Part shown: positions 1 to 6,345 of the stretch, piece after piece
Layout: the number at the start of each line of letters is the position of its first letter
Position numbering within the stretch: the stretch's first letter is position 1
NCBI GenBank assembly: GCA_017537105.1
Contig: JAFWBZ010000324.1
Coordinates: 1-11,591, forward strand
DNA from: Clostridia bacterium
GTDB taxonomy: Bacteria; Bacillota; Clostridia; Christensenellales; Aristaeellaceae
DNA length: 11,591 nt
Direction: 5' to 3'
Made by a program: the position numbers and the translations under genes
The notes under the pieces: model-generated
Told to the model about the DNA's origin: nothing
Databases searched by the model: none
The model's input: the letters and a program-made list of their open reading frames with translations, nothing else

Positions 1-2
1 GC

Positions 3-785
3 CTCGAGGCCGCCAACCTCTGCGTCTGTCTGGCCGTCAGCCCTGCGCTGATCCTCACCGGCGCCCCGGGCAGCGGCAAATCCACCGCCGCCGCGCTGTT
101 GGCGGAGGCGCTCGGCCTGAAGGAATGCGGCCGCACCGCCGCGATCTCCCCGGGCGCAGCGCCCGATCGAGTCGAGGAAAAGCTGGAGGCGCTGCGACAC
201 TCTGAGGCGCTCCCCGCGGCGATCCTGCTGGACGACGCCAATCTCGCCCCGCAGGCCGACCCGATGCGCGGCCTGGCGGCGGACCTGCCCTCCGAATGGC
301 GCATCATCGCCACGCTGCAGGACGCCCATTCCGGCCTTCCCGTATCCGCCGCCGCCTGGAACCGCGGCTTTGCGGTGCGGCTGACGCCGCCCGACGACCT
401 CCCCTGGCGTCCCGCGCCGCGGACGGCCCTGGAGCCGGAAGCCCTCGCCTCCATCGACGGCATCCTCGAGACGCTGCCCTCGGCGGAGGTGCCCACGGCC
501 CTCGAGGAACGGCTGAATGCCCTGCGCAGCGCGCTGACAAAGGCCGGCGCCTCCGTCTCCCGCCGGGCTCTGGACGAGGCCTGGCGATACACCTCGGCCA
601 TGCTGGCCGTGCTGAAAGACGCGGCTGCGCCCGAGGCCATTCTCGACCTGGCCGTGGCCCAGCGCGTGCTGCCCGCACTGTTGGCCAGCGCGCCCCTCGA
701 AGCGCTTGCAAACCTGCGTCCCCTGCTCGCCGGCATGCCCGCCTGCATGGCGCTGCTGGACCAGCCGCTGCCGCTGGCGCTCTGA
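3..785 (+). CDS. AAA+ ATPase, McrB/dynein-like AAA_5 type (3' part only)
   Basis: The gene enters from the left edge; 260 residues are visible and the true start lies outside. A P-loop (GAPGSGKST, visible residues 20-28) is followed by a Walker B-like AILLDDAN (about 73-80). A sensor-1 region, EWRIIATLQDAH, sits at about 99-110, then AWNRGFAVRL with a candidate arginine finger. This order resembles the AAA_5/McrB group, where the equivalent segments are hhhhDE and hIATMN. Here the second acidic residue of Walker B is Asp rather than Glu, and the usual sensor Asn is Gln, so catalysis may be altered. After the ATPase core comes a helical, Ala/Leu-rich tail with no recognisable domain. The gene ends with TGA and is followed within 20 bases by an intrinsic terminator, so it is the last gene of its operon. 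No nuclease, McrC or VWA partner is visible, so the role cannot be assigned. The AAA+ assignment is fairly secure; the subfamily is inference. Confidence 0.7.
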   Translation, partial: LEAANLCVCLAVSPALILTGAPGSGKSTAAALLAEALGLKECGRTAAISPGAAPDRVEEKLEALRHSEALPAAILLDDANLAPQADPMRGLAADLPSEWRIIATLQDAHSGLPVSAAAWNRGFAVRLTPPDDLPWRPAPRTALEPEALASIDGILETLPSAEVPTALEERLNALRSALTKAGASVSRRALDEAWRYTSAMLAVLKDAAAPEAILDLAVAQRVLPALLASAPLEALANLRPLLAGMPACMALLDQPLPLAL

Positions 786-802
786 CGCTTTGGGGTTTTT
801 TC

Positions 803-831
803 CCCCGGGCATTTGCCCGGGGTTTTGTTTT
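803..831 (+). terminator. Intrinsic terminator of the AAA+ gene
   Basis: A perfect 8-bp stem (CCCCGGGC, 803-810, with GCCCGGGG, 815-822) around an ATTT loop is followed by TTTTGTTTTG. It lies 18 bases after the stop of the AAA+ gene and before the next promoter. Confidence 0.85.
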
Positions 832-858
832 GCCTTGTACGCTCGCCATGCCCCGTGC

Positions 859-887
859 TTGTAACCTTCACAATTCCCTGCTATAAT
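859..887 (+). promoter_or_regulatory. Sigma-A-type promoter of the SGNH/DHHW gene
   Basis: TTGTAA (859-864), a 17-bp spacer and a perfect TATAAT (882-887). Transcription would begin near 894, giving a leader of about 45 nt to the ATG at 938. The start codon is preceded by AAAGGA (925-930). Confidence 0.75.
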
Positions 888-937
888 GGCGGCATACAAC
901 AGTGGACTGCGGGGCCCGGCCCCGAAAGGAACGAATC

Positions 938-2176
938 ATGGAAAACAGACAACCCTCCAAAAAGCTGACTCGCATCGCCGCCGGGATTTTGACCGTGGCG
1001 TTTCTCGGCTTTGTCTGCATCGCGCTCGTGGCGTCGGTCGCCACCGGCCATGAGGACCTTCGGCACTCGATGCAGATGACGCCGGAGATGCGCGCGACAC
1101 TTCCCGAGCACGCCAACCGGCTGGACCGGCTGGCCGCCCGCATCAACGGCTTCACCAGCGGCATCTCGGACATCATGTGGCAGAAGGAGAACCTGGGCTA
1201 CGTCAACTCCGCCTTTCAGTATGCGCTCGGCAAGAAGCTCATCAACACCGGCAGCCAGAACATGCTTACGCTGACCACCGGCCACCTGTACGACATCGCC
1301 CCCTATGTCTCGCTGAAGGAGGGCGCCTAGGGCATCGCCGATCAGGCGGAGACCACGCTGAAGGGCATGCCCTTCCTGTTCGTCTACGAGCACCCCACGC
1401 TGTACGACAGCGCCATGATGCCGGAGGAGTACGCGGCGCTGGACCACTCCGGACAGATGGCTGACGAGGCGATCGAAGCCCTGCGCGACCGCGGCATCCG
1501 GGTGCTGGACAGCCGGGACGTGCTGCCCGCCAGCGGCCACGACCTGAACGACCTGCTGATGGTCACTGACCAGCACTGGTCGACGCTGGCGGCCATCACT
1601 ATGGCGCAGGCCATCGCCGCAGAGCTGAACGACATGACGGGCGCAGGCCTCGACCCCGCGCTGCTGGACCTGGACCAGATGAACACCCTGGTGCACGAAA
1701 GGCTGTTCATGGGCAAATACGGCCAGCGCGTGGGCACGGCCTTCGTCACGCCGGACGACATCGTGGAATACTGGCCCAAGTACGACACCACCATCCATCG
1801 CCGCACGCTGCGGGTGACCACCGAGGAGGACGTCACCGACAGCTTCCGCGAGGCGGTGACGCGTTTTGACCGCCTGGTCCCCGATCCGGGCCGAAGCTGG
1901 AACAAGGTGGCCTATACCTACTACGGCCAGGTGGAGGCCTACAGCATCTTTGAAAACGCGGATGCGCCGGACTGCACCCTGCTGCTGCTGAAGGATTCCT
2001 ACAGTGCGCCCATCGGCACCTTCCTTTCCCTGCTGGCCCGCAACGTGGTGTGCGTCGACCTGCGCCGGAACGTGGATTCGCTGGAGTCCTGGGTCGAAAA
2101 AAACAAGCCGGACGCCGTGGTGATGGCCTACAGCCTGCAGATGCTGCGCGATGACAACTACGACTTCGGCGGCTGA
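938..2176 (+). pseudogene. AlgX/AlgJ (DHHW) SGNH-hydrolase-like membrane protein, interrupted by one in-frame TAG
   Basis: Read from ATG 938 (AAAGGA seven bases upstream) to TGA 2174-2176, the frame is 412 codons with one TAG at codon 131 (1328-1330); nothing else is disturbed. Residues 12-34 form a membrane anchor, so the rest should lie outside the cell. TDQHWS (210-215) matches the DxHW motif of the AlgX/AlgJ/DHHW family, where Asp and His are two members of the catalytic triad. LLLLKDSYSAPIG (348-360) fits the serine block with Ser354. Known members O-acetylate, or help acetylate, exopolysaccharide, usually with an MBOAT protein; none is seen here. The amber lies in a loop after KEGA, before the strand LKGMPFLFVYEHP. 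Termination would leave a 130-residue stub without catalytic residues. A fragment restarting at ATG 1367 has the catalytic part but no anchor and no clear ribosome site. It is a pseudogene, a sequence error or an amber-decoded gene. The family call is good; the function is uncertain. Confidence 0.72.
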
Positions 2177-2193
2177 CGGGCGGTTTTGACGCG

Positions 2194-2241
2194 ACGACGG
2201 GATGCCACGCGCTTTCGGTGGCATCCCGTCGTGCTGTTTTT
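2194..2241 (+). terminator. Intrinsic terminator after the SGNH/DHHW gene
   Basis: A perfect 15-bp stem (2194-2208 with 2218-2232, core GGGATGCCAC) and a 9-nt loop are followed by GCTGTTTTTG. It lies 17 bases after the TGA of the upstream gene. A strong terminator kept behind the interrupted gene suggests the transcription unit is recent or still in use. Confidence 0.88.
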
Positions 2242-2342
2242 GTCGTTTTCCGGGCTCCCTTTGGGGCGGGAATCCGCCGCGGGGCGCGGCCGCAGAGCCT
2301 GCGCGCCGCTTCGGGGGAATCCCCGCGTCCGGCTGCGGCGCG

Positions 2343-2612
2343 TTACGCGCAGCGCAGTGAGGCGTAGAAGTGCAGCATGTTGCCCTGATCGTCCGGATCC
2401 ATGCAGAACATCTCGTATTCGTCGCCGTGCGCCTTGCACAGCTCGCCGATGGCCATGTATCTCGACAGCGCGCTCTTCAGGTTGTATTCCTCGCATCCGT
2501 CGCCGGAGCGCAGAATCACGTCGCCGTGGCAGCGATCCACATCCTGGATCAGGGTCTTGATGTCTTTTTCATTTTTCAGAAGCTTCAATTTCTTCGCTCC
2601 CTTCCTTGTCAT
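2343..2612 (-). CDS. Small uncharacterised protein, 89 residues
   Basis: No signal peptide or membrane segment is present. The start is rich in Lys (MTRKGAKKLKLLKNEKD). The body is a compact alpha/beta sequence: LIQDVDRCHGDVILRS, then CEEYNLKSALSRYMAIGELC, then EYEMFCMDPDDQGNMLHFY. The pattern 'NLKSALSxY' followed by an acidic 'DxxDxxNMLxF' end resembles, from memory, small Clostridia proteins of 70-90 residues that databases often mislabel as polyA polymerase; no polymerase domain could fit here. ATG 2612 is chosen, but TTG 2588 is a serious rival, because GGAAGGGAG lies 8 bases before it and the protein would begin LKLLKNEKD. The stop is TAA. The gene is divergent from the PucR-type regulator and shares its control region. 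The 95 bases between its stop and the previous terminator hold only a GC-rich inverted repeat (GCGCCGC 2303-2309, GCGGCGC 2335-2341) without a U-tract. Confidence 0.72.
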   Translation of the reverse strand: MTRKGAKKLKLLKNEKDIKTLIQDVDRCHGDVILRSGDGCEEYNLKSALSRYMAIGELCKAHGDEYEMFCMDPDDQGNMLHFYASLRCA

Positions 2613-2646
2613 TTGTGCGCCGCGATCTCTCCCGGGCACGGCATTC

Positions 2647-2674
2647 ATTATACTCCGGACGGTTGATTTTGCAC
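2647..2674 (-). promoter_or_regulatory. Probable promoter of the small minus-strand gene
   Basis: On the minus strand TATAAT occupies 2652-2647, with a weak -35 (GTGCAA, 2674-2669) 16 bases upstream. Transcription would start near 2640, about 28 nt before ATG 2612. Its -35 abuts the -35 of the opposite promoter, so the two transcripts may compete. Confidence 0.5.
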
Positions 2675-2691
2675 GGGACTTTCGGTATAAT
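2663..2691 (+). promoter_or_regulatory. Sigma-A-type promoter of the PucR regulator / M20 operon
   Basis: TTGATT (2663-2668), a 17-bp spacer and a perfect TATAAT (2686-2691). The start would be near 2698, giving a leader of about 80 nt to ATG 2780, which has AAAAAGGAGG (2763-2772) 7 bases upstream. Confidence 0.8.
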
Positions 2692-2779
2692 ATTTGAGGA
2701 GCATCTTGTGCTGACCGCACAACATCGCGACGCACTTCCCGGAAAAGCGACCGAAAACGCGCAAAAAGGAGGCGATTCC

Positions 2780-4033
2780 ATGAACCTGAAGGACTTCCTG
2801 GACGATTTTATGAACAATGACGACCTGGCGCTGCTGGTCCGGGACACCTATGAGCTCTTCGGCTGCCCGGTCATGGTGGTGGATGTCGCCTTTCACGCGA
2901 TCTCCTGGCACCGCCCCGCCGGCTTCGACGACAGGATGTTCCAGGGCTCCATCGATCGCGGCAGTCTGACCTACGAAACCGGCTCCTTCCTGGTGGGCAG
3001 CGAGACCGGCGCGCAGTTCGTCACGCTGGAGGACAGCCCCTACCAGCGGCGCTTTTCGCCGCTGGTCACCGGCGGCGCGCTGGTGGGCTACCTGATTCTG
3101 GTGGACGTCCACGGCGCGCTGCGCGACAGGGATCCCCAGCAGTTCTCCCAGGTCGAATCCGCGCTGGCCAAGCAGCTCTCGCTGGAATCCAGCCGCGGCA
3201 GTCAGACCTCCAGCACGGACGAGGCCGTGCTGCAGAGCCTGCTGGAGGGAAAGTTTGTCGACGAATCGCTGTTCCGGCTCCAGGCCGAGGCCGCGGGGCT
3301 GGGCCGTTTCGCCCCGAAGCACCTGGCGCTGGTCAACCTGGAACTCTACCGAAGCACCAACTGGTCGGAAAACGCCCTGCGCGGCACGCTGCTGGACATT
3401 TTTCCCCGTTCGCGGCCCCTGATCCACAACGGCAGCGTGGTGTTCTTCCTGAACAGCGCGCCGGACATGACGCTGTTTCACGACATCTGCCGGCAGTTCA
3501 GCCTGCGCGTCGTGATCTCCGCGCCCATCGGGACCCTGTTCGAGCTGCCCCGGGTCTATGCCGCCGCCTGCGAGCTGATGGAGTGCCTGCTGCCCCACAT
3601 GCCGCATCCCTTCGCCGTCCGGGCGGAGGCCTATCACGCGCTGCTGATGCTGCGGCAGCTGGCACCCCGCGGGGACCTTGTGCTGCCCCAGGTGCGGGCG
3701 CTGGCGGAGCGTGACGCCCGGGAGCAGTCGCTGTACTGCCTGACGCTGTACACCTATCTGTGCTGCCATCATTCGCTGCAGGAAACCTGCGCGGCGCTGT
3801 ACACCCACCGCAACACCATACTGTACCGCATCCACCGCATGAAGGAGGACTTCGACATTCCCCTCGACGAGGCGGATCAGCACCTGGCGCTGCTGCTGTC
3901 CTCGGCGATGATGCTCATGGAGCTGGGCCAGGTGAAGCGCTTTTTTCCGGAGGAGAGGGTCGCGGACGGCCCGGCCGCCGAACCGGACATCGCAAAGAAC
4001 GGAGGTACGAGCCATGAACCCCAGAGACCTTGA
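2780..4033 (+). CDS. PucR/CdaR-family transcriptional regulator
   Basis: A protein of 417 residues. The start is fixed by AAAGGAGG at 2765-2772; the open frame upstream contains the promoter and is not coding. The C-terminal part (about 318-380) is the PucR-type helix-turn-helix: LYTYLCCHHSLQETCAALY, then HRNTILYRIHRMKEDF (343-358), then a leucine-rich closing helix. The first 135 residues look like a GAF/PAS-like sensor region (VMVVDVAFHAISW and GALVGYLILVD are typical strands). A GGDEF-like middle segment (about 150-300), as in CdaR, links the two. Family members bind DNA near their own operon and respond to purines, sugar acids or amino acids; the ligand here is unknown. The stop lies 20 bases inside the following amidohydrolase gene, so the two are probably co-translated and the regulator likely controls that enzyme. 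The last 25 residues after RFFPEERV are polar and unlike the family, so the tail may exist only to provide the overlap. Confidence 0.88.
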   Translation: MNLKDFLDDFMNNDDLALLVRDTYELFGCPVMVVDVAFHAISWHRPAGFDDRMFQGSIDRGSLTYETGSFLVGSETGAQFVTLEDSPYQRRFSPLVTGGALVGYLILVDVHGALRDRDPQQFSQVESALAKQLSLESSRGSQTSSTDEAVLQSLLEGKFVDESLFRLQAEAAGLGRFAPKHLALVNLELYRSTNWSENALRGTLLDIFPRSRPLIHNGSVVFFLNSAPDMTLFHDICRQFSLRVVISAPIGTLFELPRVYAAACELMECLLPHMPHPFAVRAEAYHALLMLRQLAPRGDLVLPQVRALAERDAREQSLYCLTLYTYLCCHHSLQETCAALYTHRNTILYRIHRMKEDFDIPLDEADQHLALLLSSAMMLMELGQVKRFFPEERVADGPAAEPDIAKNGGTSHEPQRP

Positions 4034-5120
4034 GGCCGTTTGCGCCCTGCGCGCCCGGCTGCACGCCTGCCCGGAGCTGTCCGGTCACGAGGACGTCACC
4101 ATCGACACCCTCCAGGACTTTCTCTCCTACAAGACCTCGCTGCGGCTGGAGCGCCGGGAGGGCTGGCTGCTGGCGACCCACTGGGAGGCGGACGGCCTGC
4201 CGGAGATCGGCCTGCGCGCTGACATGGACGCCATCCCGGTGGAGGGCGAAAGCGGGACATCGGCCCGGCACGGCTGCGGCCACGACGGCCAGAGCGCCAT
4301 CCTCTGCGGCGTGGGCCTCGCATTGGAGGGCCGCCGCACGGGAAGGAACATCCGCCTGATCTTCCAGGGCGGCGAGGAGGACGGCACCGGGGCGAGGCGG
4401 ATCTGTGAGCGCTGGCCCGGGCTTCAGGCGCTCGAGCGCATCTACGCGCTGCACAACCTTCCCGGGTTCCCCGTGGGACAGCTGCTGGTGCGCCGCGGCT
4501 GCTTCGCCTGCGCGTCCTCCGGGCTGATCGTGCGCGTGCAGGGCCGCCCGGCCCATGCCGCCTACCCCGACGAGGGCGCGAATCCCGCCGCCCTGCTGAG
4601 CCGGCTGGTGCTGGACCTGCCCGGAATGATCGGCCGCATCCTCGACGGCGACGACCGGCTGCTGATGCACACGGTGATCGGGCTCCGGCTGGGCGGAGAG
4701 AACTTCGGTCTTTCCGCCTCGGAGGGCCAGCTGTGCCTGACGCTGCGCGGCCACCGCCAGGCGGACATCGACGCCCTGGCGGACGCCGTTCGGCGCGCCG
4801 CGGCAGAGGGCTGCGCGGCGGAGGGCATGACCTGCGCCTTTGAGACCCGCGACGCCTTTCCCGACACCACCAACGCCGCCCCGGTCGTGGAGGAAGCCCT
4901 GGGTCTCTGGCAGCGCGCGGGACTGCAGGCGACCGAGTTGGAAGCGCCCATGCGCTGGTCAGAGGACTTCGGCTGGTACCTGAAGCGCATTCCCGGCATG
5001 TACTTCGGCGTGGGCGCGGGCGAGGACTGCCCCGGCCTGCACACCGCGGCGTACCGCTTCCCGGACGCCGTCATCGCCCCCGCCGTGGACGCGTTCGCCG
5101 CCCTGCTGGGAATCGCATAG
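4014..5120 (+). CDS. M20D-family metallo-amidohydrolase (N-acyl/hippurate hydrolase type)
   Basis: A protein of 368 residues, close to the usual 370-400. Start ATG 4014 is supported by GGAGG (4001-4005), which lies inside the upstream regulator gene. Metal-site motifs appear in order: LRADMDAIPVEG (67-78), HGCGHDGQ (86-93) with the Cys88/His90 ligands typical of M20D, QGGEED (118-123) with catalytic and ligand glutamates, His147 in HNLPG, and His343 in GLHTAAYRFPD. The lid domain begins around GRPAHAAYP (177-185), and SEDFGWYL (316-323) is the usual late motif. Such cytoplasmic enzymes release an acyl group from N-acyl amino acids (hippurate, N-acetyl amino acids, indole-acetyl amino acids). 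Which acyl amino acid is used cannot be read from sequence. Pairing with a PucR-type regulator points to inducible catabolism. It ends with TAG directly before a hairpin, so TAG works as a stop here. Confidence 0.9.
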   Translation: MNPRDLEAVCALRARLHACPELSGHEDVTIDTLQDFLSYKTSLRLERREGWLLATHWEADGLPEIGLRADMDAIPVEGESGTSARHGCGHDGQSAILCGVGLALEGRRTGRNIRLIFQGGEEDGTGARRICERWPGLQALERIYALHNLPGFPVGQLLVRRGCFACASSGLIVRVQGRPAHAAYPDEGANPAALLSRLVLDLPGMIGRILDGDDRLLMHTVIGLRLGGENFGLSASEGQLCLTLRGHRQADIDALADAVRRAAAEGCAAEGMTCAFETRDAFPDTTNAAPVVEEALGLWQRAGLQATELEAPMRWSEDFGWYLKRIPGMYFGVGAGEDCPGLHTAAYRFPDAVIAPAVDAFAALLGIA

Positions 5121-5139
5121 AATTCCTGCCCTCCTGCGC

Positions 5140-5174
5140 AAAGCGGCCCGCCGGTTTTCCCGGCGGGCCGCTTT
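5140..5174. terminator. Convergent hairpin terminator
   Basis: A perfect 15-bp stem (5140-5154 with 5160-5174, core GCGGCCCGCCGG) has AAA at its base on one side and TTT on the other. It lies between two converging genes and could serve both directions. The U-run is only the three bases of the stem, so efficiency is uncertain. Confidence 0.75.
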
Positions 5175-5191
5175 GTGGAAGAAACAAACCA

Positions 5192-5656
5192 TTATTTGGC
5201 TTTGAGCGATTTGAGGCTGCTGGCCTTGACGAAGCCGAACACGCCGCCGACGCGGGTGCGAACCAGCGCATAGCCGTTGGTCATGGCGTACACCAGGACC
5301 CTGCGGGACCAGCGGTTGGTGAGATAATAGCTCGAAGAGGAGGGCCTCTGGTGCACCACCGCACCCTTCTTCAGGGTGGCCGTGCCGATATAGTTGTGGT
5401 CATAATTGCCGCAGGTCAGCGCGGAGGGATTGATGTAGCACTCGATGTCGCTGACATAGATGTCCGCGTAGGAGCCGTAGGCGCGCACCATCACGGAGGT
5501 GTACTTCGGGATGGTACCGACATAATCGGTCATGTCGGGATCCGCGTAGGCTTTCACGGCCTTGGTCGTGATGTCGCCGGTCAGCGCAAACGCCGTGCCG
5601 CACGCAAGCGCGAGCATCAGCACCATTGCCAGCACAGAAATCGCAATTTTCTTCAT
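5192..5656 (-). CDS. Secreted protein with two SH3b-like segments
   Basis: A protein of 154 residues. ATG 5656 is preceded by GGAGAGGAG. Residues 1-24 (MKKIAISVLAMVLMLALACG...) form a clear signal peptide, likely cut after AFA. The mature part has two similar blocks. The first, about 30-80, runs KAYADPDMTDYVGTIPKYTS to the end of the ECYINPSAL strand. The second, about 85-150, is VVHQRPSSSSYYLTNRWSRR, a strand and FGFVKASSL. Each has the order of bacterial SH3 domains: a residue-rich loop with Pro, a turn, a strand with V/A-V, and a GFV/YINP-type end. Such domains bind cell wall or other proteins. No catalytic domain, LPXTG or membrane anchor is present, so it is probably released or wall-associated. 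It is a single-gene unit with its own promoter and a convergent terminator. The stop is TAA. Confidence 0.78.
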   Translation of the reverse strand: MKKIAISVLAMVLMLALACGTAFALTGDITTKAVKAYADPDMTDYVGTIPKYTSVMVRAYGSYADIYVSDIECYINPSALTCGNYDHNYIGTATLKKGAVVHQRPSSSSYYLTNRWSRRVLVYAMTNGYALVRTRVGGVFGFVKASSLKSLKAK

Positions 5657-5773
5657 GGTTGTAATCTCCTCTCCGCGATACCCACGCCTTCCGACGCGCA
5701 CCGCTTCCCTGGTATTCGACGGGCATTGCCACCTTTTCTGTGCGCAAATCCCGCCCCTTCAATTGCAATTGTG

Positions 5774-5803
5774 ATTATAGCATCAATAAATATACAAAGA
5801 CAA
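5774..5803 (-). promoter_or_regulatory. Promoter of the SH3-like protein gene, with adjacent palindrome
   Basis: On the minus strand TTGTCT (5803-5798), an 18-bp spacer and a perfect TATAAT (5779-5774). The start would be near 5767, inside a perfect 12-bp palindrome CAATTGCAATTG (5760-5771), which could be an operator. The leader is about 110 nt. Confidence 0.65.
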
Positions 5804-5852
5804 CAAACCGGCGCAAAAGATATATTCTTGAAACAAATTGATTATATCGTTC

Positions 5853-5898
5853 ATAAAAAAGACGAAAACCAACCTGAAATCGACTTTCAGGCTGGTTT
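5853..5898 (-). terminator. Intrinsic terminator of the minus-strand RNA gene
   Basis: Read on the minus strand, AAACCAGCCTGAAA (5898-5885) pairs with TTTCAGGTTGGTTT (5879-5866) over 14 bp with one G-U pair, followed by TTTTCGTCTTTTTT. In the plus direction the same position would be a mismatch and no U-run follows, so the terminator faces the minus strand. Confidence 0.82.
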
Positions 5899-6159
5899 GT
5901 CATCATATTTTCGCGCGTTTCGCCGGGGCTGCTGCGCGCCCTGGAGCAGCCCATCGCACTTCGCCGCAGATGATCTCCACACGCGGCTGCCCCGCTGTCG
6001 ACCGCCGCAGGCCCGGACGGTCCACGTGCGCCTACTCTCCCAAAGGGCCCTGCGCCCAGGGGGTTTGGGAGGTTCCGCCGCCAAATCCCGGGAAGATTGC
6101 CTTGCAAATTATGCAGTTTGCAAACCGGGAGGCGATGGACAGCGTTCGCACTTTCCACC
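5855..6159 (-). ncRNA. Structured non-coding RNA gene, 6S-like architecture (identity unproven)
   Basis: A consensus promoter and an intrinsic terminator delimit a transcript of about 300 nt, but the sequence between has no plausible protein: reading frames lack ribosome sites and have odd composition. The RNA pairs strongly. GCTGTCCATCGC (6143-6132) can pair with GCGATGGGCTGC (5957-5946) over 12 positions with one mismatch, closing a domain of about 198 nt. Near its middle, CTCCCAAA (6071-6064) pairs with TTTGGGAG (6044-6037), and inside that CCCTG pairs with CAGGG. End-to-end closing stem, loose middle and apical hairpin at about 200 nt is the layout of 6S RNA (ssrS), which binds RNA polymerase. 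I did not find conserved 6S sequence with certainty. RNase P RNA, tmRNA and SRP RNA do not fit, since their hallmark sequences are absent. The existence of an RNA gene is likely; the 6S identity is a guess. Confidence 0.55.
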
Positions 6160-6165
6160 GCAATC

Positions 6166-6194
6166 ATTATACCACGTCCCTCATGCTTCGGCAA
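6166..6194 (-). promoter_or_regulatory. Sigma-A-type promoter of the minus-strand RNA gene
   Basis: TTGCCG (6194-6189), a 17-bp spacer and a perfect TATAAT (6171-6166) on the minus strand. The predicted start is near 6159. No start codon with a ribosome site follows, which supports a non-coding product. Confidence 0.75.
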
Positions 6195-6345
6195 CCAAAC
6201 GGAAAAATCGACATATTTGAGATAGAAAATAGACATAATTATGACTGCGTTCCCATTTTCCGTCACGATTGCAGGAAATGTGACGACAAATGCAAATGTA
6301 TAAATATGCGAAAAATATTAATATCATGTATATCACGGCGAAGGT
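6195..6345. other. AT-rich intergenic stretch with a spaced inverted repeat
   Basis: Much more AT-rich than its surroundings and without a gene. It holds an inverted repeat CGTCAC-N13-GTGACG (6261-6285), about 100 bases upstream of the RNA-gene start, which may be a regulator site. No U-tailed terminator hairpin is visible behind the ABC ATPase that ends at 6346, so that transcript may run on into this region. Confidence 0.5.

Noticed and set aside
881..2224. A 447-codon open frame on the minus strand opposite the SGNH/DHHW gene, and similar long antisense frames opposite the PucR, M20 and transporter genes
   Set aside because: These result from high GC third positions. They lack ribosome sites and recognisable domains and have Arg/His/Gln-rich composition. 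The plus-strand frame carries clear family motifs despite its TAG.
5855..6159. RNase P RNA, tmRNA, SRP RNA or T-box leader for the minus-strand RNA
   Set aside because: I did not find GGAAAGUCC/ACAGAA (RNase P), a tRNA-like end with tag frame (tmRNA), GGAAGGAAGCAGC (SRP) or the GGUGGNACCGCG box (T-box).
5351..6220. A 289-codon plus-strand frame across the SH3-gene start and the RNA gene
   Set aside because: It crosses a promoter, a terminator and AT-rich intergenic DNA, has no ribosome site, and its first part is antisense to a clear signal-peptide gene.
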